Shown here: positions 6,073-15,431 of the stretch, one piece after another
Numbering within the stretch: position 1 is the first letter of the stretch
Layout of the letters: each line of letters starts with the position of its first letter
Source of the DNA: Clostridioides difficile CD160
Lineage (GTDB): Bacteria > Bacillota > Clostridia > Peptostreptococcales > Peptostreptococcaceae
Reading direction: 5' to 3'
DNA length: 64,000 bases
Assembly (NCBI RefSeq): GCF_000449425.2
Contig: NZ_AVHW01000038.1
Location: 52,164-116,163, forward strand
Translations under genes and position numbers: made by a program
Notes under the pieces: model-generated
Told to the model about the DNA's origin: nothing
What the model saw: the letters and a program-made list of their open reading frames with translations, nothing else
The model's database searches: none

Positions 6073-7815
6073 TTAAGACGCATTTTTTAGTTCAAGTGGA
6101 TTATCTATGCCAAAATAATCATATAAAGCAGAACTTATTTCTTCTAAATTTCCATTTTGGAATGGTAATTGTAAATTTACCTTTTCTACTACATCTTTAA
6201 ATCCAGAATCTGTATTTTGATTTAAAAAATCCATGTACACATCAACCGCTTTTCTATAATCATCTTGTGACAATTGCCATATCTGAAGTGATATATCAGA
6301 TGCAAGACCATAGCTCAGGTAGTAAAATGGAACTTGGAAGTTGTGAGATACAAGTATCCAAAAAGGAGCATTCCTTTCTTTAAGTACATTGCTAGAGACT
6401 CCATATTCTTCTTCTAAGTCAAAAAATAATTTATTTATATCATTTAAGCTCATGTATGGGTTTTTGTATATAATCTCTTGAAATTCATCATAAAGGCAAG
6501 CATCAATAATAGTGTTTAGAACAATTGATAAGTGTTCTTTTTTTATAGCCTCAGATTTTTTACCAAAAAAATCATCAAAATACTTGTAAAATAAAATTTC
6601 TAAAGATGTTGAATGAACTTCGCATATATCTATACTTGGCTGTATCTTGTTGTTAAGGTTAATACTGTTGTAGTAATTATAAAAATGACCAAACTCATGA
6701 GCAAAACTAGTGACACCTAAAAAAGAATTGTCCCATGTATTAAATAAAAAAGGTGCTTTATACTTAGTTATATAAGTAGTGTATCCTCCAGGAGATTTAT
6801 TCTTTCCAGAAGAATAATCATACAAGTCATATTTTTTCATATAGCTGAAACCATCTTTTAATTTTGGTGATATATCTTCAAGTACCTTGTCAAATTTCCT
6901 AAATGAACGATTTTTATATACTTTAGTGTAGATAGAAGGATCAGAAGGTCTTGATGAAATCTCTCTATATAATGGAACTATGTACTCTTTTACATCTTTT
7001 CTGAAATTTTTCGCTTCTTCCTGAGAATAATCTTTATTTAAGTTCATATAAGCATAATCTATATAATTTTTAAATCCTAGTTTACTTGCTATTTCAGTTC
7101 TTGTCTGGATAAGTTCTAAATAAATATTGCCAAATATAGGGTTGTATTTTTTTAAGTAATCTGAATAAATCTTTACATATTCTTCTGGGTTAAGGTTTGG
7201 TGTTGATAAGGCTTCTTCAAAATCTGTCTCTATACCATCTATTGGTACTGTTGACTTAGATAGCAAGTCTTCATATTTTACAACTAGGTCTTGTTCTTTT
7301 TTAAGCAGATTTTCAACTTCTTTAGAATTAAGTTTTCCAATATTTTTTAGATAATTGAACGTATCTTTCCCAAGTTCTTTTTCTAGTTCTTTAGAAAACT
7401 TAGAAGTTACAAATATATCTTGAAAATCTTTGTACGCCATGTCAACATCTACTGATTTACTCATAAGATATTTATATTCTTTAGAGTAAAATTCATCGGA
7501 TGAGTCTATATTATTTCTGATTTTTGCTATAGTAAGTGTACTGTAAAAATCCTGATAAATCTTATCAACATCGTTAAATAAATTTAATTGTTCTTTAGCA
7601 GTTTTAGATGTTAAAAGTTTGTCGTTATATGTGTTAATATTTTCGCAAATTGATTTTATATCTGGACGCTTATATTCCATTTTTTCAAAGGGAATAGTTC
7701 CTCTAACTGAATCTTTTTTTGAGTTATTAGTATAATTTCTTATGTATGATGCAAATATAATAAAAACTGCAATTAAAATTAGAGAAACAAGTATTTTTTT
7801 CTTGGATTTAACCAT
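6073..7815 (-). CDS. Membrane-anchored M3 family metallopeptidase (oligoendopeptidase F-like)
   Basis: 580 residues. A hydrophobic segment at about 8-24 follows a basic start (MVKSKKK) and lacks an obvious cleavage site, so the protein is probably tethered outside the cell by an N-terminal anchor. The zinc motif HEFGH is at 373-377 (TSFAHEFGHFYNYY), with a downstream Glu-containing segment (IDICEVHSTSLEILFYKYF) supplying the third ligand, as in M3/oligopeptidase F enzymes. Length matches the family (about 560-600) plus anchor. The start has GGAGG upstream. It stands alone. Known M3 enzymes cut oligopeptides of about 6-20 residues; an external position would suit nutrient or signal peptide trimming, which is inference. 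Confidence 0.8.
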   Translation of the reverse strand: MVKSKKKILVSLILIAVFIIFASYIRNYTNNSKKDSVRGTIPFEKMEYKRPDIKSICENINTYNDKLLTSKTAKEQLNLFNDVDKIYQDFYSTLTIAKIRNNIDSSDEFYSKEYKYLMSKSVDVDMAYKDFQDIFVTSKFSKELEKELGKDTFNYLKNIGKLNSKEVENLLKKEQDLVVKYEDLLSKSTVPIDGIETDFEEALSTPNLNPEEYVKIYSDYLKKYNPIFGNIYLELIQTRTEIASKLGFKNYIDYAYMNLNKDYSQEEAKNFRKDVKEYIVPLYREISSRPSDPSIYTKVYKNRSFRKFDKVLEDISPKLKDGFSYMKKYDLYDYSSGKNKSPGGYTTYITKYKAPFLFNTWDNSFLGVTSFAHEFGHFYNYYNSINLNNKIQPSIDICEVHSTSLEILFYKYFDDFFGKKSEAIKKEHLSIVLNTIIDACLYDEFQEIIYKNPYMSLNDINKLFFDLEEEYGVSSNVLKERNAPFWILVSHNFQVPFYYLSYGLASDISLQIWQLSQDDYRKAVDVYMDFLNQNTDSGFKDVVEKVNLQLPFQNGNLEEISSALYDYFGIDNPLELKNAS

Positions 7816-8126
7816 AAAAATCCTCCAATCATGGATATAGTTATTAATTATTTTACTATATTAAATATAAAAAATGCATGTTAAGAAAATTTAACATAAA
7901 AATATATACAAGATTATAGATAATATAAAAAATTTAACTTCAAAAAAGTATATGAAATTTACACTGATAAAATGATAAATAAATTTTAAGTACAAAAAAG
8001 TAAAAGCTATGATAGTTTTAGACCTCTTACATGTAAAAAATATAGATGTTTTTGGTATAATTTAAATTAAAAGATATATATAAAAATTTGCAATATTCTA
8101 AACGGGAATTATAAAAATTCATATCA
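7816..8126. other. AT-rich divergent intergenic region
   Basis: No gene seen. ATGTTAA-GAAAAT-TTAACAT (7878-7897) is a perfect inverted repeat about 65 nt upstream of the peptidase start, placed to be an operator. The rest is unstructured A/T. Confidence 0.4.
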
Positions 8127-8155
8127 TTGTCTTTATACAATATTTATACTATAAT
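8127..8155 (+). promoter_or_regulatory. Promoter of the ktr gene
   Basis: TTGTCT, 17-bp spacer, TATAAT. A small leader hairpin TTTAGAG-GAAAG-CTCTAAA (8166-8184) follows. I looked for a c-di-AMP (ydaO-type) riboswitch, common before potassium transporters, and did not recognise its conserved blocks. Confidence 0.6.
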
Positions 8156-8243
8156 AGAATAATAATTTAGAGGAAAGCTCTAAAAATAAACAAATTAAGG
8201 GTCTTAACAGTAGTGATTTTATGTTAAGGAGGTATAAAGAAAG

Positions 8244-9619
8244 TTGAAAACAATAGTTAGAAGACTTATTCTCTACGCAGATGGAATGCGACCTACTCAA
8301 ATAATGGTATCTGGGTTTGCTGCTATTATTGTAATTGGAGCATTGTTGTTGACACTCCCGATAGCGTCACAGAGTAGAGAAAGTATAGGGTTATTGAATG
8401 CTCTATTTACGGCTACCTCAGCGGTTTGTGTCACTGGTCTAGTTATGGTAGATACAGCAACTTATTGGAGTTTATTTGGACAGATAGTTATAATAACATT
8501 GATACAAATTGGTGGACTTGGATTTATGACCGTAGCCACAATGTTTTCACTTATGGCACGAAAAAAAATACAATTAAGAGAAAGGTTATTAATACAAGAA
8601 TCGTTAAATCAAGCTGATTTGTCGGGTCTTGTAAAACTTACAAGATTTGTATTAATAATAACTATAACAATAGAAGGAATAGGAGCATTGATTTTGTCAA
8701 CTGTCTTTATTCCGCAATTTGGTTTATCTAGAGGTATATGGTATAGTGTATTTCACGCAATATCAGCGTTTTGTAATGCCGGATTTGATTTGATGGGAAG
8801 TGTAACGGACCATTTACATCGCTAAATTCTTATGTAAATAACTTTACAGTATCAATGACTATTTCTTCACTTATAGTGCTTGGAGGGCTAGGATTCCCAG
8901 TTGTACTTGATATTGTAAGAAAAAGAAGATTATCAAAATTAAATGTGCATTCTAAAGTTGTCTTATTTTCAACTGCGACACTTATTATAGTCGGTGCATT
9001 ATTTATTTTTCTTATAGAATTTAATCAAAAAGCTACTATGGCGGACTTGCCTTTAAAAGGAAAAGTATTGTCAGCAATATTTCAATCAGTAACGGCAAGA
9101 ACCGCTGGTTTTAATACACTTGATTTAGCTACTTTACAAGAAAGTAGTATATTTATAATGATAATTTTGATGTTTATTGGAGCATCACCTGCATCTACTG
9201 GTGGAGGTATAAAAACTACGACACTGGCTGTTTTAATAATTACTGTTAGAAGCTTTATATCAGGAAAATCAGATATAGAAGCTTTTGAAAGAAGATTAGC
9301 TCCAGCAACTATAAAAAAATCGCTAGGTATATTTGTAATTAGTATATCAGCAGTTATTTTTGGAACTTTGATTATTTCAATAACTCAGCCTAATTTTACA
9401 CTAGTTCAATCTGCATTTGAGGTTACATCAGCACTTGCTACAGTTGGTTCAAGTTTAGCTGGAAGTCCAAACCTAAATGCTTTAGGAAAGATAATAATTA
9501 TAATCTTTATGTTTATGGGTAGAGTTGGTTCTCTTACTTTATTTATGGCTATACTTTCTGGAGGTAGAAGAAAGAGTCAACCAGTTAGATATGCAGAAGG
9601 CAAGATTATGGTTGGTTAA
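8244..9619 (+). pseudogene. ktrB: Potassium uptake membrane subunit (KtrB/TrkH family), split by a frameshift
   Basis: Two consecutive frames make one KtrB. The first (8244-8825, TTG start, AAGGAGG site) encodes helices with the family's selectivity-filter-like TSAVCVTGLV and ends SVTDHLHR. The second frame, readable from about 8807 to 9619, continues GPFTSLNSYVNNFTVSMTIS and on to TARTAGFNT and STGGGIKTTTL, the later pore repeats. Joined they give about 457 residues, the normal KtrB length. The shift lies near 8807: restoring one G (ACGGGACC instead of ACGGACC) fuses the frames. KtrB forms the K+ (Na+-coupled) channel gated by KtrA, encoded just downstream. A sequencing error, a true loss of function and strain-specific phase variation cannot be told apart from this sequence. 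Confidence 0.85.
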
Positions 9620-9629
9620 GATATAAATT

Positions 9630-9689
9630 AGTAGTATAAATTTATTAATGATGTATAGAAACTAGTACTACAAATTTATTAATAAAGTA
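9630..9689. repeat. Short direct repeat between ktrB and ktrA
   Basis: Two copies of an AGTA.TA.AAATTTATTAAT block about 34 bp apart, in a 259-bp AT-rich gap that otherwise holds only the ktrA ribosome site. Function unknown. Confidence 0.35.
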
Positions 9690-9878
9690 GATGAACTTAG
9701 GTATAATCATATGAACAAATAAATTTGATTAATAAATAAAATATAAATAAAAATGGTAAGTAAAAATTAAACTAATCTATGTATATATATAAATCGTATA
9801 TTATATATAAAATTTATATGTATAAAAATTAATTTAAAAGATATTATACAAATCGTGTATTAGGGAGGAAGTTTCGAG

Positions 9879-10550
9879 ATGAAGCAATATATAGTCATTG
9901 GGTGTGGGAGATTTGGAAGTTCCGTTGCATCTACTATGCATCTTTTAGGACATCAAGTAATGGCAATAGACAAAAATGAAGATTCAGTTCAAAGTGTATC
10001 TGACAAGGTAACTCACTCACTTATAGTAGATGTTACTGATGAACAAGCATTAAGATCATTAGGTTTAGGTAACTTTGATGTGGCAGTAGTTGCAATAGGT
10101 TCTGATATAAGAGCATCTATAATGGCGACTCTTATAGCTAAAGAAATGGGTGTAGAGTTGATAATATGTAAGGCAAAGGATGAACTACAAGCTAAAGTAC
10201 TTTATAAAATTGGTGCAGACAGAGTTGTATTCCCAGAAAGAGATATGGGAGTAAGAGTTGCACACAATTTAGTTTCTGATAACATATTAGACCATATAGA
10301 GCTTGACCCAGAGTATTCAATTGTTGAAATCGTAACTCCAAATATTTGGGTTGGAAAGACTCTAGTAGAGCTTGAATTAAGAGCTAGATATGAGATAACT
10401 GTACTTGCTATAAAGACAGGTAAAAATATAAATGTTACACCTTCTCCAGACGAGGAACTTACAGCTGGAAGTATTCTAGTTATAATTGGTCAAAATACTA
10501 GTATAACAGCCATAACATCTGGAGATAAGGGGATAATTAGAAGAAGATAA
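9879..10550 (+). CDS. ktrA: Ktr/Trk potassium uptake regulatory subunit (RCK domain protein)
   Basis: 223 residues, the usual KtrA length. The N-terminal RCK_N Rossmann domain has IVIGCGRFGSSVA (about 6-18) and the ribose-binding acid Asp31 (VMAIDKNED). The RCK_C domain (about 140-220) is the c-di-AMP/ligand-binding part. KtrA forms a cytoplasmic octameric ring that gates KtrB by binding ATP/ADP or NAD. Start ATG follows GGGAGGAAG. It is separated from ktrB by 259 bp without a terminator, so both promoter sharing and separate expression are possible. With ktrB frameshifted, KtrA may be left without its partner unless another KtrB exists in the genome. Confidence 0.9.
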   Translation: MKQYIVIGCGRFGSSVASTMHLLGHQVMAIDKNEDSVQSVSDKVTHSLIVDVTDEQALRSLGLGNFDVAVVAIGSDIRASIMATLIAKEMGVELIICKAKDELQAKVLYKIGADRVVFPERDMGVRVAHNLVSDNILDHIELDPEYSIVEIVTPNIWVGKTLVELELRARYEITVLAIKTGKNINVTPSPDEELTAGSILVIIGQNTSITAITSGDKGIIRRR

Positions 10551-10588
10551 TTTATTATTTAATATATATTTAATTGCAATAAAAGTAG

Positions 10589-10633
10589 ATAGTATCATAT
10601 AATTATGAATAGTTATATGATACTATTTTTATT
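10589..10633 (+). terminator. Intrinsic terminator after ktrA
   Basis: A 14-bp stem ATAGTATCATATAA / TTATATGATACTAT with a 10-nt loop followed by TTTTTATTT. Confidence 0.9.
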
Positions 10634-10681
10634 TAATCAAAAGTAGGATTTAGATAAATATGATTTTAATTAAAAGTAAGG

Positions 10682-10724
10682 TAAGGAGGTTATGCTAAGA
10701 TAATTTTAGCATTTAGATAAAATG
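10682..10724 (+). promoter_or_regulatory. Shine-Dalgarno separated from its start codon by a hairpin
   Basis: TAAGGAGG (10682-10689) lies 32 nt before the ATG at 10722, too far for normal initiation. Between them sits ATGCTAA-N7-TTAGCAT (10692-10712). If that hairpin folds, the effective spacing drops to about 11 nt. No closer Shine-Dalgarno is visible. A 3-codon ORF (ATG CTA AGA TAA) starts inside the hairpin. Confidence 0.5.
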
Positions 10725-11519
10725 ATTACGAATATAAGCAGTAAGGATAATGAAAAATTAAAGTATACAAAAGCACTATTGAAGTCAAAAAATAGGAATA
10801 AAGAATTAAAGTTCATAATAGAAGGCTATAGAATAGTAGTACTTGCACTTGAATGTAGTGCAAATCTTGATTATGTGTTTATCAATGAGGACTTTGAAAA
10901 TAAGAAGGAACATGTGGAACTATTAGAAGCTTTAGATAAAAAAAACACAAAGATATATAAGACTACTAACAAAAACTTTAAAGAACTTGTAGATACAGAA
11001 AATACTCAAGGTATAATAGGTGTAGTTTCATTTAAGGAAAAAAATTTAAAAGAAAATATAAATGACAAAGATAAATTCGTATTGATTTTGGACAGAATAC
11101 AGGACCCAGGAAATATGGGAACTATAATAAGAACTGCTGATTCTGCTGGAGTAGATGCCATAATAGCACTAAAGGGATGCGTCGATATATATAATCCAAA
11201 AGTAATTAGGTCGACTATGGGTTCTATTTTTGACATGAATATAATTAATGCTTCTCAAGATGATACTGTGGACATGCTTAAATCATTGGATTTTAATATA
11301 GTTTCAAGCTATCTAAACACAGATAATTTTTATGACAAAATAGATTATGGCTCAAAAGTTGCTTTGGTGATAGGAAATGAAGCTAATGGAATAAATGAAG
11401 AACTTGTATCAAAGTCTGATATTTTGGTTAAGATACCTATATATGGTAAAGCTGAGTCATTAAATGCTGCAATAAGCTCTGCTATACTGATGTATGAAAT
11501 AAAAAAATACTTGATTTAA
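10722..11519 (+). CDS. TrmH/SpoU family RNA 2'-O-methyltransferase
   Basis: 265 residues. An N-terminal L30e-like substrate-binding domain (about 1-105) is followed by the SPOUT catalytic domain. Its three motifs are visible: motif 1 DRIQDPGNMGTIIRTADSAG at about 125-144, motif 2 VALVIGNEANGI at about 209-220 and motif 3 IPIYGKAESLNAAISSAIL near 237-256. Such enzymes use a knotted S-adenosylmethionine site to methylate the 2'-OH of a ribose in rRNA (or tRNA). Placement directly before the pheST T-box operon is common in clostridia. The exact target nucleotide cannot be assigned. Translation may depend on the hairpin-spaced ribosome site described separately. Confidence 0.88.
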   Translation: MITNISSKDNEKLKYTKALLKSKNRNKELKFIIEGYRIVVLALECSANLDYVFINEDFENKKEHVELLEALDKKNTKIYKTTNKNFKELVDTENTQGIIGVVSFKEKNLKENINDKDKFVLILDRIQDPGNMGTIIRTADSAGVDAIIALKGCVDIYNPKVIRSTMGSIFDMNIINASQDDTVDMLKSLDFNIVSSYLNTDNFYDKIDYGSKVALVIGNEANGINEELVSKSDILVKIPIYGKAESLNAAISSAILMYEIKKYLI

Positions 11520-11641
11520 TGTATTGTAATAAATATAATGTCATGTTATAATCTTGAATTAAATAGTAGCATATCAAAAACAGTCAATATATTTAAAAAA
11601 ATAATTGAATTAATTATGTATTAGATGTATATTAAAAATAG

Positions 11642-11670
11642 TCACATAATTTGAATGGAAATGATATAAT
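11642..11670 (+). promoter_or_regulatory. Putative promoter of the T-box-pheST operon
   Basis: An extended -10 TGATATAAT (11662-11670). The -35 region (TCACAT, 11642-11647, 17-bp spacing) is weak. Confidence 0.45.
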
Positions 11671-11689
11671 ACTAAAATAAACAATATAA

Positions 11690-11950
11690 TATTGTAGATG
11701 CAATGAAAGAGGAAAGTATTTTGATTAAACTTAGTAAAGAGATAAACACCTAGGCTGGGAGTGTTTTCTAAGAGGTCAGGAGAAGTTCCCTCTGGAGTAA
11801 CAGAGCTGAAATTTGATAGTAGGCTTTGACGTGAAAAACGCGTTAAGTTTGTTAGAGGTGGTTTGATGATTTTTTAATTGTTAAACTACTAGGGTGGTAC
11901 CGCGAAACTATAGCCTTTCGTCCCTAGACAGGGATTGAGGGGCTTTTTTT
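11690..11950 (+). promoter_or_regulatory. T-box leader (tRNA-sensing riboswitch) upstream of pheS
   Basis: The invariant T-box AGGGTGGTACCGCG is at 11891-11904 and is followed by a terminator hairpin (TCCCT..AGGGA core, then GGGGC and seven T, ending at 11950). The upstream part (from about 11730) folds as Stem I. T-box RNAs bind uncharged tRNA through the specifier codon and, with the acceptor end, through the T-box bulge. This favours the antiterminator and turns on the synthetase gene. Since the operon is pheST the ligand should be tRNA-Phe. A candidate Phe specifier is TTT at 11812-11814 in CTGAAATTTGATAG; TTC at 11786-11788 is an alternative. I cannot settle this without folding. Confidence 0.93.
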
Positions 11951-11977
11951 ATACAAAAAAACGAAAGGGTGATATGT

Positions 11978-12997
11978 GTGCAAGAAAAATTACTTGCTTT
12001 ACGTGAAGCAGCTTTAGCTGAAATAAAAGAGGCACAAAGCATAGAAAGTGTAGAAAGTTTAAGAGTTAAGTACTTAGGAAAAAAAGGTGAGATAACTGCC
12101 ATACTTAAAGAGATGGGAAAATTATCTGCAGAGGAAAGACCAGTAGTTGGTAAGGTTGCTAATGATGTAAGAGAGAATATTGAACTTAGCATAAATTCTA
12201 AGAAAGAAGAATTAAATGCTATTGAAAAAGAAAGAAAATTAAAAGAAGAAGTAATAGATGTTACTCAACCAGGAAAAATTCTAAAGGTTGGAAAGAGACA
12301 TCCAATAACTCAAATCATAGATGAAGTAACAGATATATTTATTGGAATGGGATTCTCTGTGGCAGAAGGTCCAGAAGTTGAGACTGTTGATAATAACTTT
12401 GATGCTTTAAATGCTCCTAAAGACCATCCTTCAAGAGATATGAGTGATACATTCTATATGAATGATGGTGTATTACTTAGAACTCAAACATCTCCAGTTC
12501 AAGTAAGAACTATGAGAAGCCAAGAGTTACCGATAAAAGTAATTGCACCAGGTAGATGTTTTAGGTCAGATTCGCCAGATGCAACACATTCACCAATGTT
12601 CCATCAGATAGAAGGGCTTGTTGTTGGTAAAGATGTTACTATGGCAGAATTTAAAGGAACTATGGATATCTTCGTTGAAAAATTGTTTGGTTCTGATATC
12701 AAAACGAAGTTTAGACCTCACAACTTCCCATTTACAGAGCCAAGTGCAGAAGTTGATGTTACTTGTTTCAAATGTGGTGGTAAAGGTTGCCCAATGTGTA
12801 AATATGAAGGTTGGATAGAAATATTAGGTTCAGGTATGGTTCATCCAAACGTTCTTAGAAATTGTGGAATAGACCCAGAGGTTTACAGTGGATTTGCATT
12901 TGGGGTTGGGGTTGAAAGACTTGCAATGCTTAAATATGAAATAGACGATATTAGATTATTATTCGAAAATGATATGAGATTCTTAAATCAATTTTAA
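11978..12997 (+). CDS. pheS: Phenylalanyl-tRNA synthetase alpha subunit
   Basis: Catalytic subunit of the (alpha-beta)2 enzyme that charges tRNA-Phe. An N-terminal coiled coil (about 1-85) binds tRNA; the class II core follows. Motif 2 is [20 protein letters not shown], and motif 3 is [13 protein letters not shown] near the C-terminus. A zinc-like cysteine cluster [13 protein letters not shown] lies in between. I choose the GTG at 11978 ([10 protein letters not shown]), 8 nt after AAAGGG, which gives 339 residues, the family norm. A GTG at 11969 in the same frame would overlap the ribosome site. Expression is controlled by the T-box leader. pheT follows after 16 nt. Confidence 0.95.
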   Translation: MQEKLLALREAALAEIKEAQSIESVESLRVKYLGKKGEITAILKEMGKLSAEERPVVGKVANDVRENIELSINSKKEELNAIEKERKLKEEVIDVTQPGKILKVGKRHPITQIIDEVTDIFIGMGFSVAEGPEVETVDNNFDALNAPKDHPSRDMSDTFYMNDGVLLRTQTSPVQVRTMRSQELPIKVIAPGRCFRSDSPDATHSPMFHQIEGLVVGKDVTMAEFKGTMDIFVEKLFGSDIKTKFRPHNFPFTEPSAEVDVTCFKCGGKGCPMCKYEGWIEILGSGMVHPNVLRNCGIDPEVYSGFAFGVGVERLAMLKYEIDDIRLLFENDMRFLNQF

Positions 12998-13013
12998 TTA
13001 GGAGGGTATGTAG

Positions 13014-15407
13014 ATGTTAGTATCTTTAAAATGGCTTAGAGACTATGTTGATATAGACATGGATGTAAAAGAGTTCGCTGACAAAATGACAATGACAGGA
13101 ACTAAAGTTGAAACAATAGATTATTATGGTGAAGAAATAGAAAATATATTGGTTGGAAAGATTTTAGAAATAAAACAACACCCAAATGCTGATAAGTTAG
13201 TTGTAACTAAAGTAGATATTGGAGATAAAGTTGTTCAAATAGTTACAGGAGCTACAAATATATCAGAAGGAGATTATATTCCAGTAGCTGTAAATGGTTC
13301 TAAATTACCTGGAGGAGTTGAAATCAAACAAACTGACTTCAGAGGTGAATTATCAGATGGTATGATGTGCTCAGCAGCTGAATTAGGTATAGATGAACAC
13401 TACATTGAAGAGTATAAAAGAGGTGGTATATATATTTTAGACCACGAAGATTCTTATGAATTAGGAAAAGATATAAAAGATGTTTTAGGATTAAAAGATG
13501 CTTTAATAGATTTTGAATTAACTTCAAACAGACCTGACTGCAAATGTATGATAGGTATAGCTAGAGAAGCGGCTGCAACTATAGGAACAAAAGTAAAATA
13601 TCCTGAAATTGAAGTAAAAGAAAGTGATGAAGAGATAGACTTCAAAGTTGAAATAGACAATCCAGACTTATGTAGAAGATATTTTGCTAGAATGGTTACT
13701 GATGTAAAAATAGAGCCTTCTCCATATTGGATGCAAAGAAGACTTACAGAAGCAGGTGTAAGACCTATAAGTAACATAGTTGATATAACAAACTTCGTAA
13801 TGTTAGAGCTTGGTCAACCACTTCATGCTTTTGATATAAATCAAGTAGAGACGGGAAGAATAGTAGTAAGAACTGCTAAAGATGGAGAGAAACTTGTAAC
13901 ATTAGATGATGTTGAGAGAACATTAGATAAAGATATGCTAGTTATAACAAATGGAGAAAAATCACTTGGTTTAGCTGGTGTAATGGGTGGTGCTAACTCA
14001 GAAATAACTGACTATACAAAGACTGTTCTTTTTGAAAGTGCCAATTTCAAACCAGAAAACATAAGAACTACAGCTAAAAAAGTTGGAATTAGATCAGAAG
14101 CATCTTCAAGAAATGAAAAAGATTTAGACCCTAATCTTGCAGAGATAGCAGCAAATAGAGCTGTACAACTTGTTGAGATGTTAGGAGCAGGAAAAGTTTT
14201 AAAAGGTGTTGTAGATGTATATCCAAATAAACCAGAACCTAAAAAATTGGTAGTAAATCCTCAAAGAATTAACCATCTTCTAGGTGTAGATGTACCAATG
14301 GAACAGTTTGTAGGAATTTTAGAATCATTAGAATTTAAATGTAATTTAATAGCTAATGATAAACTAGAAATAGATGTACCAAGTTTTAGATCAGATATGG
14401 AGCAAGAAGCCGATGTATGGGAAGAAATAGCTAGAATCTATGGATTCGAAAACATACCTTCTGTACAATTAGAAGGAAATACAACAGCAGGAATTAAAAC
14501 TTCAAAACAAAAATTCATGGATGCTTTAAAAGATAATTCAACTGCTGTAGGGTTAAACGAAATATTAACATATTCATTTGTAAGCCCTAAGGGAGTAGAC
14601 AAAATAAGAGTACCAGAAGGTAATGCTAAGAGAAACTTTGTTAAATTACTTAACCCATTAGGAGAAGAAACTTCTGTAATGAGAACTACTTTAATACCAA
14701 ATATGTTAGATGTTTTATCAACTAATGTATCTCATAAAATAGAAGAAGTATATGCATTTGAGTGTGGACATATATTCATACCACAGGATTCAGAGTTGCC
14801 TAAAGAAGAAAATAGAATGTGTGTAGGTATGTATGGTAAAGATGTTGATTTCTTTGCATTAAAAGGTGCTATAGAAACAATACTTGTAAATGTAGGATTT
14901 AAAGAGTATGAAATTGAACCTCAAGATAATAATACTACCTTCCACCCTGGTAGATGTGCTAAAATAGTGTATAATAATAAATATGTAGGTACATTAGGTG
15001 AATTGCATCCAGATGTTATAGAAAATTACAATCTAGGTCAAAGAGTTTATGTCGCTGAAATAGATATTGACTTTGTATTTGATAATTCTGATAGAACAAA
15101 GAATTATGTACCATTACCAAAATATCCATCTACATCAAGAGATATAGCTCTTATTGTTAAAGAGGATGTATTTGTAAAACAAATAGAAGATATAATAAAG
15201 GAAAATGGTCAAGGATTAGTAGAAAGTTACAAGTTATTTGACGTTTACAAAGGTTCTCAAATAGAGGCTGGATACAAGTCAATTGCATATTCAATAACTT
15301 ATAGAAGTAAAGATAAAACTCTAACAGACGAAGATGTAGCTAAGGTGCATGATAAGATATTAAGTGAATTAAGCGAAAAATTGAATGCTAACTTAAGATC
15401 AAATTAA
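13014..15407 (+). CDS. pheT: Phenylalanyl-tRNA synthetase beta subunit
   Basis: 797 residues, standard length. Domains in order are an EMAP/OB-type tRNA-binding domain (about 40-150, VGKILEIKQHPNADKL), the B3/B4 editing domain that hydrolyses Tyr-tRNA-Phe (about 210-385), the B5 domain (about 405-475), a degenerate catalytic-like domain (about 480-680) and the ferredoxin-fold anticodon-binding domain at the end (YPSTSRDIALIVKEDVFVKQ). It pairs with PheS, 16 nt upstream, with GGAGG before the ATG. A ZapA-like gene follows almost immediately, so it is probably co-transcribed. Confidence 0.96.
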   Translation: MLVSLKWLRDYVDIDMDVKEFADKMTMTGTKVETIDYYGEEIENILVGKILEIKQHPNADKLVVTKVDIGDKVVQIVTGATNISEGDYIPVAVNGSKLPGGVEIKQTDFRGELSDGMMCSAAELGIDEHYIEEYKRGGIYILDHEDSYELGKDIKDVLGLKDALIDFELTSNRPDCKCMIGIAREAAATIGTKVKYPEIEVKESDEEIDFKVEIDNPDLCRRYFARMVTDVKIEPSPYWMQRRLTEAGVRPISNIVDITNFVMLELGQPLHAFDINQVETGRIVVRTAKDGEKLVTLDDVERTLDKDMLVITNGEKSLGLAGVMGGANSEITDYTKTVLFESANFKPENIRTTAKKVGIRSEASSRNEKDLDPNLAEIAANRAVQLVEMLGAGKVLKGVVDVYPNKPEPKKLVVNPQRINHLLGVDVPMEQFVGILESLEFKCNLIANDKLEIDVPSFRSDMEQEADVWEEIARIYGFENIPSVQLEGNTTAGIKTSKQKFMDALKDNSTAVGLNEILTYSFVSPKGVDKIRVPEGNAKRNFVKLLNPLGEETSVMRTTLIPNMLDVLSTNVSHKIEEVYAFECGHIFIPQDSELPKEENRMCVGMYGKDVDFFALKGAIETILVNVGFKEYEIEPQDNNTTFHPGRCAKIVYNNKYVGTLGELHPDVIENYNLGQRVYVAEIDIDFVFDNSDRTKNYVPLPKYPSTSRDIALIVKEDVFVKQIEDIIKENGQGLVESYKLFDVYKGSQIEAGYKSIAYSITYRSKDKTLTDEDVAKVHDKILSELSEKLNANLRSN

Positions 15408-15431
15408 CAACTAATGTCGGGGGAGGTTAGG

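Noticed and set aside
8156..8243. c-di-AMP (ydaO) riboswitch before the potassium transporter
   Set aside because: The leader is too short (about 80 nt) and lacks the conserved blocks; only a small hairpin is present.
8800..8830. Programmed ribosomal frameshift in ktrB
   Set aside because: No slippery heptamer or downstream pseudoknot visible; KtrB is not known to use frameshifting.
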